Source of the DNA: Mesorhabditis belari
Lineage: Eukaryota; Nematoda; Chromadorea; Rhabditida; Rhabditidae
Direction of reading: 5' to 3'
DNA: 64,000 bases
NCBI GenBank assembly: GCA_958450365.1
Contig: CAUEEP010000657.1
Span: 1 to 64,000 of the forward strand
Positions 1-10,216 of this stretch are shown here, piece by piece. The stretch's first letter is position 1. Every line of letters begins with the position of its first letter. The notes beneath the pieces were generated by a model. It was not told the origin of the DNA and made no database searches. It worked only from the letters and a program-made list of their open reading frames with translations. Both the position numbers and the translations under genes were made by a program.

Positions 1-420
1 GTGTTTTCAGAGTTTTGTGACGAAGTTGGGTAACCAAGCCGGAATCTAGATTTGACCGAGATTACCACAAGAGGTGGAATTATTATTTATTGTGCGTTCC
101 AGATCGCTCAGAAGACCAGTCAAAATGAAAAATTGTCGAAAATTTTTTGAGAGATTTCGAGGCAGATAAAAATTGACAGAGTTAGGTAGCTAAACCAGGC
201 ACCGAAAAGTGCCCAAATGGGAAATGTGGAGTTGTTGTGCGTTCCCGTAAAGAAGATTTCGACACGAACGGATCTCAAATATAAGGCAAAGTGAACGATT
301 TCAGAGTCCCATCCTCCCCGCAGCCAGCCACCAGTCAGGAGTCCACAGCAATAGCGATCCGAGGTCTCCGCCTAGACGTCCAGAAACGAAATAAATGCAA
401 ATTCTTATGCAAATTCCTTT
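1..420 (+). repeat. Flank segment repeated at 54.05-54.42 kb
   Basis: This stretch matches 54050-54420 with scattered substitutions: both carry the 'gagttttgtgacga' start, the 'aagccggaatctaga' piece, two 'gttgtgcgttcc' motifs and the 'ccagtcag' end. At 54.4 kb it leads into a degraded family F2 gene, whereas here no F2 gene follows. No convincing coding sequence was seen in it. Confidence 0.7.
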
Positions 421-974
421 ACAAATTTGATAACAAATGTAAATTTCCCTCACCGAGGCCTTCGTTTTTAAATGCAGAATTTCGTGGAATGATGAAAATT
501 ATTCGATTTTTCTAAAACTAAAATTGCTTCTCTTTTTTTCCGGAAACATTTTCAATGCATTCCAGATTTCAAAAATTTCTCGTTTTAACGGTGCCTTTAT
601 AATTTTTTGTAAAAACAATCTAATTGAAGCTGATTAAGTTTTTTCGATCGATAAATGAATGCCAATGGGTTTCGTGCGTTGCAGAATTGAGCTCAAAAAA
701 GAATTCTGGAAGATTTGGACAGTGTTGATCGTTATCAGTGTTAATGTGTTCTGTAGGTTCCAAATTGGGAGATTCAATGAAACATTATTCGAATCCCCAA
801 AGGCCCGAGAACCGTGAGCAAACTGAGCCGCTGCTTCACCTCTTTGGGCGTCGTATCCCCAAATTCTTGGGAAGAATTTTGCCTTCTACCGTGTGCGTTT
901 ATGCAAAAAACTGAGAAGTTTCCTGTTGAGGTAAGCGCGCGGCTTCTAGTCACAGGGTTTTGAAATAATGTGTC
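421..974. other. Intergenic; one copy of the GTGCGTTCCAGA repeat
   Basis: No gene recognised. Positions about 640-740 resemble the repeats at 6.44-6.56, 19.74-19.87, 30.56-30.69 and 42.98-43.11 kb (gatcgat, aatgaatgccaatggg, then a decayed form of the tgcgttccag motif). The rest is AT-rich sequence without recognisable structure. Confidence 0.5.
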
Positions 975-1140
975 GTAATAGCCGATTATGAATGAAATTT
1001 TTTTGGCAAATCTTTCTACTAGAGCAATCCTTTAATGTATGAGGACAATATTATTATCATTTGTAGCTAATTAAATTCTACTCGATTGGTACCAAACTTG
1101 TGAGTTTAGGTTAAAAATTGCCGGAGCTACAACGTTTCAT
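975..1140 (+). repeat. Dispersed repeat, 'gattatgaatgaaat' family
   Basis: Near-identical stretches occur at about 24778-24945 and 48025-48150, each beginning at a 'cgta(a)tagc/gtagcc' sequence and running through 'gaggacaatatta'. The first two mark the left edges of the two super-unit copies. The start resembles the end of the palindromic element at 24955, so this is probably the end of a mobile element, although no matching inverted end was found here. Confidence 0.5.
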
Positions 1141-1976
1141 TCAAAATCGTTTCATTCAAAAAGTTCCCTCTCATCTTTTGATCACTTTCGGTTTTATTAC
1201 CCAGCTTTGCTTTAGCACATAAGATGTGGTGTTTGCATAGGTATTTTGGCCGCGTTTTGTTTTTCCGTTGGGAAAACCCCGGATACACCCTTTCAGCTTG
1301 TTTCTAATCCATTTTTTTCAGACTTTTTCTAATCCATTAAAGTATGCGCTACCGGTAATCTACTGTTTTTGGCCTTAGCGGTTACTGTACTTGCAAAACT
1401 TACAGTGCCTGTAGTTGAAAACTAAAACCACATTCGAATCCTTACCCCAAAAAATCGCTGGATAAAAATTTTCCAGATCTGCAGCTAGAACTTGTCGTCA
1501 GAATGGCCAGTTACTGATCCTGATGGTTGAAAATTTAAATGATCACGATAATTTGCATTCTAATAAGTTATGAAATGGAAAAAACTTTGCACAAAACATG
1601 CAATTTGGTTTGGTGAGAGCCAGAGTTGAGCGATTTGAACCGGAATCGGTCGATTCAGTAGCGGGAACTTGCTTTCTAAAGTATAGTTGCCCTACCGCAT
1701 CCCGCACAAAAATTCCCCTTTTACCATTCTTTTCATTCTCCTTCATTCCATCATCGAATCGCAAACTTTATCCGCTTTTTATGCCGAGTCCTGCTAAGTT
1801 TTCTTTCGCCTTTCTAAATTCTATTATATTTTTGTAGCGCATTTTTAAGGTACTCTCTCTTTCCCCTCATTCGTTCTCTCCTTTTTTATATTGTTTGAAA
1901 GTTGAATTTTTCCGTGACTTCAGTAAATCTTGCAAATGCCAATTCAAATGACGTCTTTCTATTTTCAGATACAAGA
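1141..1976 (+). other. 5' flank of F2 gene, copy A1
   Basis: Matches 25310-26091 closely, including the pyrimidine-rich stretch before the acceptor at 1961-1968 (attttcag). Short open frames occur on both strands but are not kept open by a reading-frame pattern between copies. No separate gene is called. Confidence 0.5.
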
Positions 1977-2490
1977 ATGTCAGTTTGCAACGATCGGGGA
2001 TTTGCCATTAGAACTGATTGAGAAAATCGCACCCTATCTCGATGCGAATGACGTGATGATGGTGAATAAGGGCTCTACTCGAGCTATGCGATGAATCAAT
2101 CGATCGTTTTGGAAAGCACGTCGCTATGGTTGCCCTGGGACAGAGCTCCGAACTAAAAAATTCGATCAAGGACGTTCTTCGATTCTCCGTTCTTTCAATT
2201 GAATGCAACTCTTCTTCCTTTCGTCAAACGGATCGATACATGCGACGAGTTAGAATGTTTCCAGTGCCAAAGGGCCCTATGGAATGTTCTTAGACCAGTT
2301 GAAATCTGTGAACCAACTCCAGTTCAGTTCAGACAACGAATACGACGATTTATGCGAGGATGGCAGGCGCTACACTGGAATGTTCCTAAACCCGTTGAAA
2401 TCCGTGAACCAACTCGACGTCCGTGTTTACATGAAGGAAGATTACCTGAAGTTCCTCAACAATTTTCGTGGATCGGTCAAAAAAGAATGA
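1977..2490 (+). pseudogene. F2 F-box-like gene, frame-disrupted copy A1
   Basis: Homologue of the intact F2 gene at 26092-26610, starting 9 bases after a TTTTCAG acceptor. Compared with that copy it has an extra T just after the start codon (gtcagtttgc versus gtcggttgc), a lost base in the 'aagaggctc' stretch (aagggctc), and one T fewer in 'gatcgttttgg'. The F-box segment is therefore split over frames, while the downstream part (positions about 2200-2490, including both copies of the GMFL-QLKSVNQL repeat) remains readable in pieces. Some single-base differences may be sequencing errors in homopolymers, but the 'aagggctc' change is not a simple run-length change, so I call a pseudogene. Confidence 0.65.
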
Positions 2491-2943
2491 GGATGAGGAA
2501 TTTTAGGGAGACTAGCGCAAAGGATGTCATAATCTTCGTCAGAATTTGAGGAGGCATAAAAATCTGATCGATTTAGAGGATCTAGTATAGACACCGCCGC
2601 TCTGTCAGAATCAAAACCACAATACAAACAGACTTGATCCCTTTCCTTCGGAGTAACACAGGTTGAACGAATTTTGAATCCGATTCAGGGATGGTTAGAG
2701 CCCGGAAGAGGCGGTAAACTTTGCAGATCGACTACCTCGTCCAGACAGTCATAAATCGTCATCACTAAACTAGAAAAGCGGCAGAAAGTAGGAAATGTAT
2801 TTTAAATGAAAAGAGAGCTAGTAATAAGGAAGCTTTCAAGTGAAACAGTGGGGTGATGAGACTTATCGAATGACAATAAAAGAAATTACCTATACAAAAG
2901 TTTACAAATCCACACGATACTAAAGTAATCACAGCAAAACAAT
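2491..2943. other. Conserved F2-to-M intergenic spacer
   Basis: Repeated after each F2 copy (12867-13319, 26611-27065, 36997-37433, and partly 54760-55014). The minus strand contains a possible exon with an acceptor-like tract and a frame reading IYDCL...LQSLP. It is preserved best at 54686-54940 (minus), where it merges into antisense F2 sequence. Its coding status is unclear. Confidence 0.4.
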
Positions 2944-3149
2944 ATGGATCAGGATAATGCAGAAGAAGAAAGCTCTATCAGATTAATTTTGTTTAACTAT
3001 CTTTTGTACCAAAAAGGGAATGGAAAGTAATCGAATTGAGGTAAAACAAGTGGAATAAAACTCTATTTTTAGCTCTTCCCTTCCAGACATACCTACGAAT
3101 AGTAGACGAAGCTGCCAATTGCAACACTCAGCTATTTCGACTCGTTTGA
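2944..3149 (+). pseudogene. Module M two-exon small gene, disrupted copy
   Basis: Corresponds to the candidate gene at 37434-37638. Exon 1 runs from the ATG to a GAG|GTAAAA donor (3040/3041), and exon 2 begins after the TTCCAG acceptor at 3086 and ends with TGA at 3147-3149. An extra A in the run at 3011-3015 shifts exon 1 so that it stops early. Function unknown. Confidence 0.4.
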
Positions 3150-3961
3150 AATCGATAAACGAGTCAATCAAACGAGTCACTTAGAACGAGAACAACTACA
3201 ATAAAATGAAGGATTCCTTGACATCAAACACAAAAACAACAAACAACGCTGAAACCCATAAACTCGTTTGGTAGATTCTGACCGATGCGTTAATCAATGC
3301 CTAAAAAGGTTGGTACAAGAACCAACTCAGGATCTGTGGTGCCGATCGAACAACCAATCAATCGATTCCGTCAACAACGAATTTGGAGTCCAAACAAAAG
3401 AATTCAACTTGTTACGGCTACATAAACCCCATTAGAATGCCGATATAAAATGATTAGACAAGTCTTTTTTCCTTTCTAGATGAGTCTTTTTTTCAGTCAT
3501 GTCTGAGCCGAAACGAAGAATGCAAAGCGGGAAAGAAAGAATGATTCGGTGAAGAAACAATTGGCATTCAGGCATTTTCCCCAGAAAACCTTATTTTTGG
3601 GTTTACAAATTAATTTTTGACAGGAGTAACAAACCTTAAGAACCATACTTTATTCATGGTGCATGAAAAAAAGTGAGCCGAAAATGTAAATACATAGAAG
3701 GAGCCTCTTTTTGGCTTAGAAAACATAAACGTAGAGAAAAGAATTGAAATTATATTTTAATTTCGGACTTATGTGTAGAAGGTTTAGAAATCAAGTCAAA
3801 TTTAAATATCTTAGGGAAGGGAATTAAATACAAATTCAATATCAGACATCTAAATTCAAAATTCTCGGAGATTGAGATCGGTTAATGCTAGCTTAAAGGC
3901 AAAAACAGGATTTAAATCCGGCAAAGACAATGTAAGGCCAGTCAAATATAGTAATAAAAAA
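3150..3961. other. Spacer and 3' flank of F1 gene A1a
   Basis: Carries 'MKDS...TNTTNN'-like sequence after module M. Next come the shared 3' flank of family F1 genes and, on the minus strand, an AATAAA hexamer (plus-strand TTTATT at 3649-3654) in the conserved context catgcaccatgaataaa, about 310 bases past the stop of the minus-strand F1 gene. Confidence 0.5.
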
Positions 3962-4973
3962 TCAATGATCGATCATTTCATCGGGCTTGATGTAAAAGGC
4001 GAGAAATTGATTCGAGGACAACATGTAGATGCAACCTCGCGTCGTATCGATATTTTGTCGGAAACACAGAGCTTTCATCGTGAAACTTTGATCGTCTCTG
4101 CTTCCCTTGTCACGATCGTTTGCCAATGCAATGAATGGTTGACGCTTTTTCCCGTAGATTTGTTTCATTCCTGGATATCCCTGGAGAAAAACAACGATTG
4201 TAGCCTTCATATCGCGGCGATGTACCAAATCGTGGTAAATTCTCACAACCCCCGCAGGGTTTTTGCTCGGAATTCCGTGGCCAACAATCCTTTGAATCGC
4301 TGGAACGATGTGATCGCCGTTGTAACATCCGATTTCAAAATATTTGATGTGGGTCTTTATAAAAGCATCGTGGTAAAACTGAAATTCATCATCATCCCAA
4401 CATTGAAATCTGACTACTTCACATTCGTTGAGTTGAGCCAATGAAATGTCCAACAAGATCTTTTATTGATGGAGCTTTTTGAAGGAAGCTGGGAAGATAC
4501 GCGTCACCCTTGATCTTGACTGGCGAATGAGAAAGCAACTCCAACTGCTCAGGCACACACCCATCCCAATAGAGTGAATTCACTATCTCAAGTTGTTTCA
4601 GAAAAGCGGTGTGATTCTTGCCGATTGGGTCGCGGTCACCATTGCCCATCCACAATCGATTGCACGACCGAATGTTTTTGATAAAAGGAAAGTGACGAAT
4701 GACATCAAGACTGACCCAAAGTGACTCCGAATTCAGCTTCTTGATGTTGATTGCTTCAATTCCGTGTGGATAAAACCCAAATTCAATCTCATGGACGTGA
4801 TGTCCAAAAGCGATCCATGGCCGACTCGAAATCATCCGTTGGAATCCTTGATTGACTTTCACCAATTCAATCACATCTTTTGCGTCCAATTGCTCCAAAA
4901 CCTCCAACTTCAGATCGAAGCAAAGACGTTCGATTGGAAATGTTGTCAGATTTCGCATCTCGAATGGCATCAT
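3962..4973 (-). pseudogene. F1 F-box-like gene A1a, broken by a 2-base deletion
   Basis: Copy of the intact 336-residue gene at 28079-29089. The start (ATGATG at 4973) lies about 24 bases after a TTTACAG acceptor on the minus strand. The F-box-like segment occupies residues about 11-50 (LEVLEQLDAKDVIEL). At about 4439-4441 this copy reads gagccaatgaa where the paralogues read gagcctcaatgaa, so two bases are missing. The protein is cut after about 175 residues, and the C-terminal half continues in another frame to the normal DEMIDH end. The break is not in a homopolymer, so it is more likely a real mutation than the other shifts in this window. Divergence from the partner copy is visible but small. 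Confidence 0.7.
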
Positions 4974-5679
4974 GAATGGCGCCTTTCTACCTGTAAATAA
5001 AAAGAATTATTCTTTGTAAAGAGCAGAACAATGCAATGGATCACTTTCAACATTTTTAATAGTGAAATCTTATTTTCTCAAGCCTGAATGATGAATTTCC
5101 CATAAAAGATTTGTAAAAATGCTAAAAGTGATCCATTGCACGGGTCTAGTACCAAAAAAGAGAGAAAACGAAAGAAAGACGCATAAAATCATGTATTCTA
5201 GTGGAATTTAACAAAACCCAAGTCTATTTTTACATTATTGGGTGAAATTTGGCACGGTATGGTATCAAAACCTTGAAAAGCACAAAAAGACTGAGATCTA
5301 GACAAATGAATTAAAAAACTAATATTTTAAACAGGTGAGGTGCTTTAAGATGGGGTCTCATGTGTAAAATATGCTGGATTTGTCAAATTCTAATCAGTTT
5401 GCATTAAGAAATGAAGTTTAGTTGAGAAAATTGGGAAATTCTAGAATTTTATACGTTTTAAAGCTTTGAGAATATGAAATTTGAAAGAATGAAAAAATTT
5501 TGCACCGTATGCTATAATCAAGTTTAAAAACACAGAAATCTAGACAGGGCAAAGAATGAATGATTTCATAAAATTCTTCCTACCCTAATCCAGATCATCC
5601 ACGATATCATTTACACTTCAAACCACAAAATACAAAACACTTGTACTCAAATTTGAAACAACACCCTTTCTGGTGCGCT
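4974..5679 (-). other. Conserved 5' flank of F1 gene A1a
   Basis: This is the shared upstream cassette of family F1 in minus orientation: acceptor tract (tttacag), stem-loop at 5032-5140, then the 'cttaaagcacctcacctg' and 'gcaccgtatggtat' stretches. It ends near the 3' end of module M. No gene seen. Confidence 0.6.
5032..5140 (-). repeat. F1-upstream stem-loop (A1a)
   Basis: Inverted repeat with arms tgcaatggatcactt and aagtgatccattgca around a loop of about 60 bases. The outer 15 pairs are perfect here, followed by two mismatches and a further AT-rich extension. It lies about 60 bases upstream of the F1 start. Confidence 0.75.
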
Positions 5680-6090
5680 CATTTGCTCAACTTCTTCGGC
5701 TGCATATTCCTGTATTTTCTCCCTACATAGAAGCGCCGCTCGACTCGCAGCATAGAGCTTGTTGTTTGTTGTGTTTGTGCTTGTTGTCAAGCAATCCTTC
5801 ATTTTATTGTAAGTTCTTCTTAGTGACTCGTTTGAATGACTCCTTTATCGATTTCAAACGAGTCGGATTGTCGGAGTGTTTCAATTGGCAGTTTCGTCTA
5901 CTATTCGTAGGTATGTCTGGAAAGGAATAGAGTAAGAATAGAGAAGATCAAGAGCTAAAAAATAGAGTTTTATTCTACTTGTTTTACCTCAATTTGATTA
6001 CTTTCCATTCCCTTTTTGTACAAAAGAGAGTTAAACAAAATTAATCTGATGGAGCTTTCTTCTTCTGCATTGTCCTGATCCTGATCCACA
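5680..6090 (-). pseudogene. Module M, minus-strand copy with lysine/alanine-rich tail
   Basis: On the minus strand exon 1 (MDQDQDNAEEESS...MESNQIE) ends at a GAG|GTAAAA donor near 5990. An acceptor CTTTCCAG near 5925 leads into TYLRIVDE, where a TGA replaces the cysteine codon of the plus-type copies. Further on, an open stretch encodes TNTTNNKLYAASRAALL and EKIQEYAAEEVEQM, ending in a stop near 5660. This tail is also at 18.07, 29.80, 42.2 and 58.7 kb. I do not recognise the family. It may be a decayed multi-exon gene. Confidence 0.4.
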
Positions 6091-6844
6091 TCACAAAATG
6101 AGACCACACTTGTTACACTTGTTGAGATCTCAATTTCGAACTTTATACGCACGATTCCTGGTTCTTCTATTAAAAAAATCGAAGTTTTAGAGAAAAACTG
6201 TTAAAATGTTTTTGAGGGATGAATTAAGAAAATCGGGGAAAGAAAAGCCAACATTTTTTGTCATTTTCAAGGATTTTTGAGACTCAAACTTCCAAATATG
6301 AAGATTAGACAGGAAAATCTGAAGAAAATTACGAAATGGAGACAAAAATTGGGAAATTATTGCTGAATCGACCACTTTTTATATGAAAAACACATCTGTA
6401 CCGGGTTGCGACGGGATTTGGGGGAATTGATGAAGAATTAATTCGCGATCGATTAATGAATGCCAATGGGTGCTGTGCGTTCCAGAATTGGGCTCAGAAA
6501 AGCAATTCTGAAGATTTGAATAGTTTTGCTCAATTTATCGGCGTCAAAGGGTGCTGTGCGTTCCAGAATTGCAGCCCGTGTTCCAATTGATAGACTTCAT
6601 TTAATAGGCTGCCTTCAAACTGCCTTCAAAACCGACGCTGCCTTCAAACGCAACTTTTTGAATGTTTTCACCTTTGAATAAAAGCCAAATGCATCGGATT
6701 CGAAATATAATAGTATCCAAGTGCTACTTTTCAACCCCAGTTCACTCGAAACATTCAAAACAAGAGCATGAAGTGTTCTAGAATCAAATTCCGTCGAAGC
6801 TGAATCTTTGTGGGAATCTTGTATTTCAATGATGATTTTTTACA
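6091..6844. other. Spacer with GTGCTGTGCGTTCCAGA repeats
   Basis: Minus-strand sequence near 6091-6150 resembles the STSVTSVVSFCDV lead of the degraded F2 copies, joined directly to module M. Positions about 6440-6570 hold two copies of the gggtgctgtgcgttccag motif about 80 bases apart. The rest shows no gene. Confidence 0.5.
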
Positions 6845-7175
6845 CATCAGTTTTCGTCTAAAATTGTGCATATTCAATAGCTTCAGGAGCCATCCATTTT
6901 AATGGTAATTTAGCTCCACGAGATTTATAAAACATTTCACTACTGCAACGACATAAGTCAAAATCCGATAGCTGAAAAGAGACTATTTAAAGTTAATAAA
7001 GATAATCCGTGATTAACCTGCATTTTTTACTTTGACCTTTTTCCAACATTCCCTTAAAGCGCGATTACCGCGTGAGAAAGAGTCAGCTGGTAGATCTTCA
7101 CAAAACTTTGACACACAAATTCGACTCACGTCTGAATCGTTCAACTTCTTTCCAGCCAAGGAGTGCTGCATTGAT
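6845..7175 (-). pseudogene. Receptor-type tyrosine kinase remnant K1
   Basis: On the minus strand, an exon after a TTTTCAG acceptor (exon start 6971) reads LSDFDLCR, then KLPLKWMAPEAIEYAQF, a stop, and TKTDV. This matches the activation loop of tyrosine kinases from the DFG motif (here DFD) through the P+1 loop (K-x-PLKWMAPE) to the TKTDVW segment, with the W codon replaced by a stop. Upstream (about 7045-7075), past a short intron-like stretch, lies a frame-damaged HRDIALRN-like catalytic loop. The ATP-binding lobe and the C-lobe end are absent. It is a decayed fragment, and three other copies lie in the window. Confidence 0.7.
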
Positions 7176-7956
7176 TGAAACATATTGAAAAAGGTAAAAC
7201 GCTACAATTTTAGAGAAAATTTGAGTGTTTTTGGTTTTCTTGTTTCGTTGTGTGTAAATTATATCGTGGATGACCTGGATTACGGTAGGTTTCGTCGGGA
7301 AACCTACTGTAACTGCAAGCATTTAAGGGAAGAATTTGATGAAATCATTCATTCTTTGGCCTGTCTAGGTTTCTGTGTTTTTGTCGTGTTTTTAACATTT
7401 ATTATAGCATATGGTGCAAAATTTTTCATTCTTTCAAATTTCAAATTCGCAAAGCTTTAAAACGTTTAAAATTCTAGAATTTCCCGATTTGTTCAACTAA
7501 ACGCCATTTCTTAATGCAAAATGATTAGAATTTGATAAATCCAGGATATTTTACGTACTAGACCCCATCTTAAAGCACCTCACCTGTTTTAAATTCTATT
7601 AGTTTTTTTAATTCATTTGTCTAGATCTCGGTTTTTTGTACTGTTTTTAACATTTTTAATACCATACCGTGCCAAATTTCGCTCAATAATGTAAAAAAAT
7701 AGACTTGGGTTTTCGTAAAATGCCACTAGAATACATAATTTTATGCGTATTTCTTTGTTTTCTATCTTTATCGGTACCTAGACCCGTGCAATGGATCACT
7801 TTTAGCATTTTAACAAATCTTTTATTGGAAATTCATCATTCACGCTTTAGAAAACAAGCTTTTACTATTGAAAATGCTGAAAGTGATCCATTGCATTGAT
7901 CTTTTCCTTAGAAAGATTTATTCTTTTTATTTACAGGTAGAAAGGCGCCATTCAAG
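7176..7956 (+). other. Conserved 5' flank of F1 gene A1b
   Basis: Full-length example of the upstream cassette shared by the F1 genes. It begins near 'ttttagaga-aatttgagtg', carries the perfect short hairpin gtaggttt/aaacctac near 7281-7306, the 'gcatatggtgcaaaattttt' and 'cttaaagcacctcacctg' stretches, the stem-loop at 7787-7895, and a TTTACAG acceptor at about 7930-7936. Open frames within it are not coding-like. Confidence 0.65.
7787..7895 (+). repeat. F1-upstream stem-loop (A1b), best-preserved copy
   Basis: Arms of about 25 bases pair with a single mismatch: tgcaatggatcactt/ttagcatttt against aaaatgctga/aagtgatccattgca. A loop of about 60 bases separates them. It ends 61 bases before the ATG at 7957. 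It could be a relic of a miniature inverted-repeat element carried along in the gene cassette, or a transcribed hairpin. Nothing in the sequence decides. Confidence 0.8.
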
Positions 7957-8981
7957 ATGCCAATGATGATGTGGAATATGACAACATTTCCAATCGAACG
8001 TCTTTGCTTTGATCTGAAGTTGGAGGTTTTGGAGGAATTGGATGCAAGAAATGTGATTGAATTGGGGAAAGTCAATCAAGGATTCCGACGGATGATTTCG
8101 GGTCGACGATGGATAGCTTTTGGGCATCACGTTCATGAGATTGATTTTGGGTTTGCTGACGGAAATAAAGCAATCCACATCAAGAAGCTGAATTCGTCGA
8201 ATGAGTCAAGTCGGGTCAGTCTGGATGTCATTCGTCATCTTCCTTTCATAAAAAACATTCGATCGTGCAATGAATTGTGGTTAGAAAACGATTACGGCCC
8301 AATCGAAAAAGAACACGTCGCTTTTCTGAAACAACTTGAGGTAGTGAATTCACTCTATGGCTGTTCGCCTGTTGGCCTGGGCTTGCTTTCTCATTTGTCA
8401 AGCAAGATCAAGAGCTGCGCGTATCTTCCCAGCTTCCTTCAAAAAGTTCCATCAATAAAGATCTCGTTGAGCATTTCATTGCGACTCAACTCAACGAATG
8501 TAAAATGGTCGGAGTTCAGTGTTGGGATGATCATGAATTTGAGTTTTACTACAATGCTTTTATAAAGACCCACATCAAATATTTTGAAATCGGATGTTAC
8601 AACGGCGATCACATCGTTCCAGCCATTCAAAGGATTGTTGGCCACGGAATTCCGAGCAAAAACCCCGCAGCGGTGTTGAGAGTTTCCAACGATTTTATGG
8701 ACGATATGAAGGCTACAATCGTTGTTTTTCTCAAGGGATATCCAGGAATGAAACAAATCTACAGGAAAAATCGTCAACCATTCATTGCATTGGCAAACGA
8801 TCGTTGGAAGGGAAGCGGATATGACGCTTTGACGATGAAAACTCTGTGTTTGTGTTTCCGACGAAATATCAATGCGACGCAAGATTGCATTTACATGTTG
8901 TTCTCAGAGGAGATCGATGGAAAGCGTTACATCTATTTTTTCGCCTTCTACATCGAGCCCGATGAAATGATCGATCATTGA
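7957..8981 (+). CDS. F1 F-box-like protein A1b (one apparent frameshift)
   Basis: Encodes about 340 residues once a single-base shift is allowed for. The N-terminal F-box-like segment (FPIERLC, then LEVLEELDARNVIEL) spans residues about 11-50. The C-terminal half carries the family blocks IPSKNPA, KGYPGMKQI, ALANDR and the FAFYIEPDEMIDH end. At about 8456-8459 the run reads ataaag where the twin at 32078 and other paralogues read ataaaag, so the frame breaks in 'SIKDLVE'. Since the twin is intact here but shifted elsewhere, I suspect a homopolymer error rather than decay. An acceptor precedes the ATG by about 20 bases, and AATAAA occurs at 9139-9144. Role inferred: substrate receptor of an SCF ubiquitin ligase. 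Confidence 0.65.
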
Positions 8982-9480
8982 TGTTTTGACGTAATTTCTA
9001 AACTTTCTAGACTTTCTACACAAAAGTCCGAAATTAAGATATAGTTTCAATTCTTTTTTTGTACGTTGATGCTTTCTAAGCCAAAAGCGGCTCGTTCTGT
9101 CTATTTACACATTCGGCTCACTTTTTTCATGCACCATGAATAAATTATGATTCTTAACGTTTGTTACTCCTGATAAAAACTAATATGTAAACCCAAAAAT
9201 AAGGTTTTCTGAGGAAAATGCCTGAATACCAATCGTTTCTTCGCCGAATCATTCTTTCTTTCCGCTTTGCCTTCTTCGTTTCGAGTTAGACATGGCTAAA
9301 AAAAAGACTTGTTTAATCATTTTGTGTCGGCATTCTAATGGGTTTTATGTATCCGTAAGAAGTGGAATTCTTTTGTTTGGACTCCAAATTCGTTGTTGCT
9401 GGAATAGATTGACTCGATCTTTTTTAAGATGCTGTATTGGTTGTTCGATCGGCAGGTCAGATCCCAAGTTTTTCTTGTAC
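8982..9480 (+). other. 3' flank of F1 gene A1b
   Basis: Shared F1 3' flank: 'catgcaccatgaataaa' polyadenylation-type context at 9130-9144, followed by 'ttcttaacgtttgttactcctg' and 'cgatcggcaggtcagat'. No gene. Confidence 0.55.
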
Positions 9481-10216
9481 GAATTTTAGAGGAAATTTGA
9501 GTGTTTTTGGTTTTCTTGTTTCGTTGTGGGTAAATGATATCGTGGATGATCTGGATTACGGTAGGTTTCGTCGGAAAACCTACTGTAACTGCTGGCATTT
9601 ATGGAAAGAATTTGACGACAATCTTCATTCTTTGATCTGTCTTGATTTCGGTGTTTTTGTCGTGTTTTTTGACATTTATTATAGTATACGGTTCAAAATT
9701 TTTTTCATTCTATCAATTTTCAGATTCGCAAAGCTTTAAAACGTTTAAAATTCTAGAATTTCCAAATTTTCTCAACGAAACGCCATTTCTGAATGCATTA
9801 TGATTAGAATTTGACAAATCCAGGGGTATTTTAAGCATGAGACCCGATCTTAAAGCACCTCACCTGTTTAAAATGTTGGTTTTTTAATTCATTTGTCTAG
9901 ATCTCAGTGTTTTTGTGCTGCTTTTAACATTTTTATAGCATACCGTCCCAAATTTCACCCAATAATGTCAAAAAATAGACTTGGGTTTTGTTAAATTCCA
10001 CTAGAATACATGATTTTATGCCTATTGTTTTCGTTTTCTATTTTTTTTTTCGTTTCTAGACCCGTGTAATGGATTAATTTTAGCATTTTAACAAATTTTA
10101 TTGGAAATTCATCATTCACGCTCTAGAAAACAAGCTTTTACTACTGGAAATGCTGAAAGTGATCCATTGCATTGATCTGCTCCTGACAAAGAATAATTTT
10201 TTTTTTTACAGGTAGA
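9481..10216 (+). other. Conserved 5' flank of F1 gene A1c
   Basis: Second tandem copy of the F1 upstream cassette with the gtaggttt/aaacctac hairpin near 9560-9583, the stem-loop at 10065-10171 and a T-rich TTTACAG acceptor ending at about 10211, five bases before the ATG. Confidence 0.6.
10065..10171 (+). repeat. F1-upstream stem-loop (A1c), degraded
   Basis: The 5' arm is altered (tgtaatggattaatttt) while the 3' arm keeps aagtgatccattgca, leaving about five mismatches in the stem. The lack of compensating changes argues against strong selection on the hairpin at this copy. Confidence 0.7.

Noticed and set aside
780..800. 'attcgaatcccc' considered as a tRNA T-arm
   Set aside because: No acceptor stem, D-arm or anticodon arm could be fitted around it.
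2199..2549. Alternative-frame ORFs over F2 genes (MRRVRMFQCQ...), long in several copies
   Set aside because: Shadow of the F2 frame. The F-box and the repeated QLKSVNQL motif are in the other frame, which alone gives a known domain.
7705..7899. Short frame MGFRKMPLEYIILC... with a hydrophobic stretch upstream of F1 genes
   Set aside because: It spans the stem-loop and is not conserved as a frame in other copies; the signal-like hydrophobic part is from T-rich DNA.
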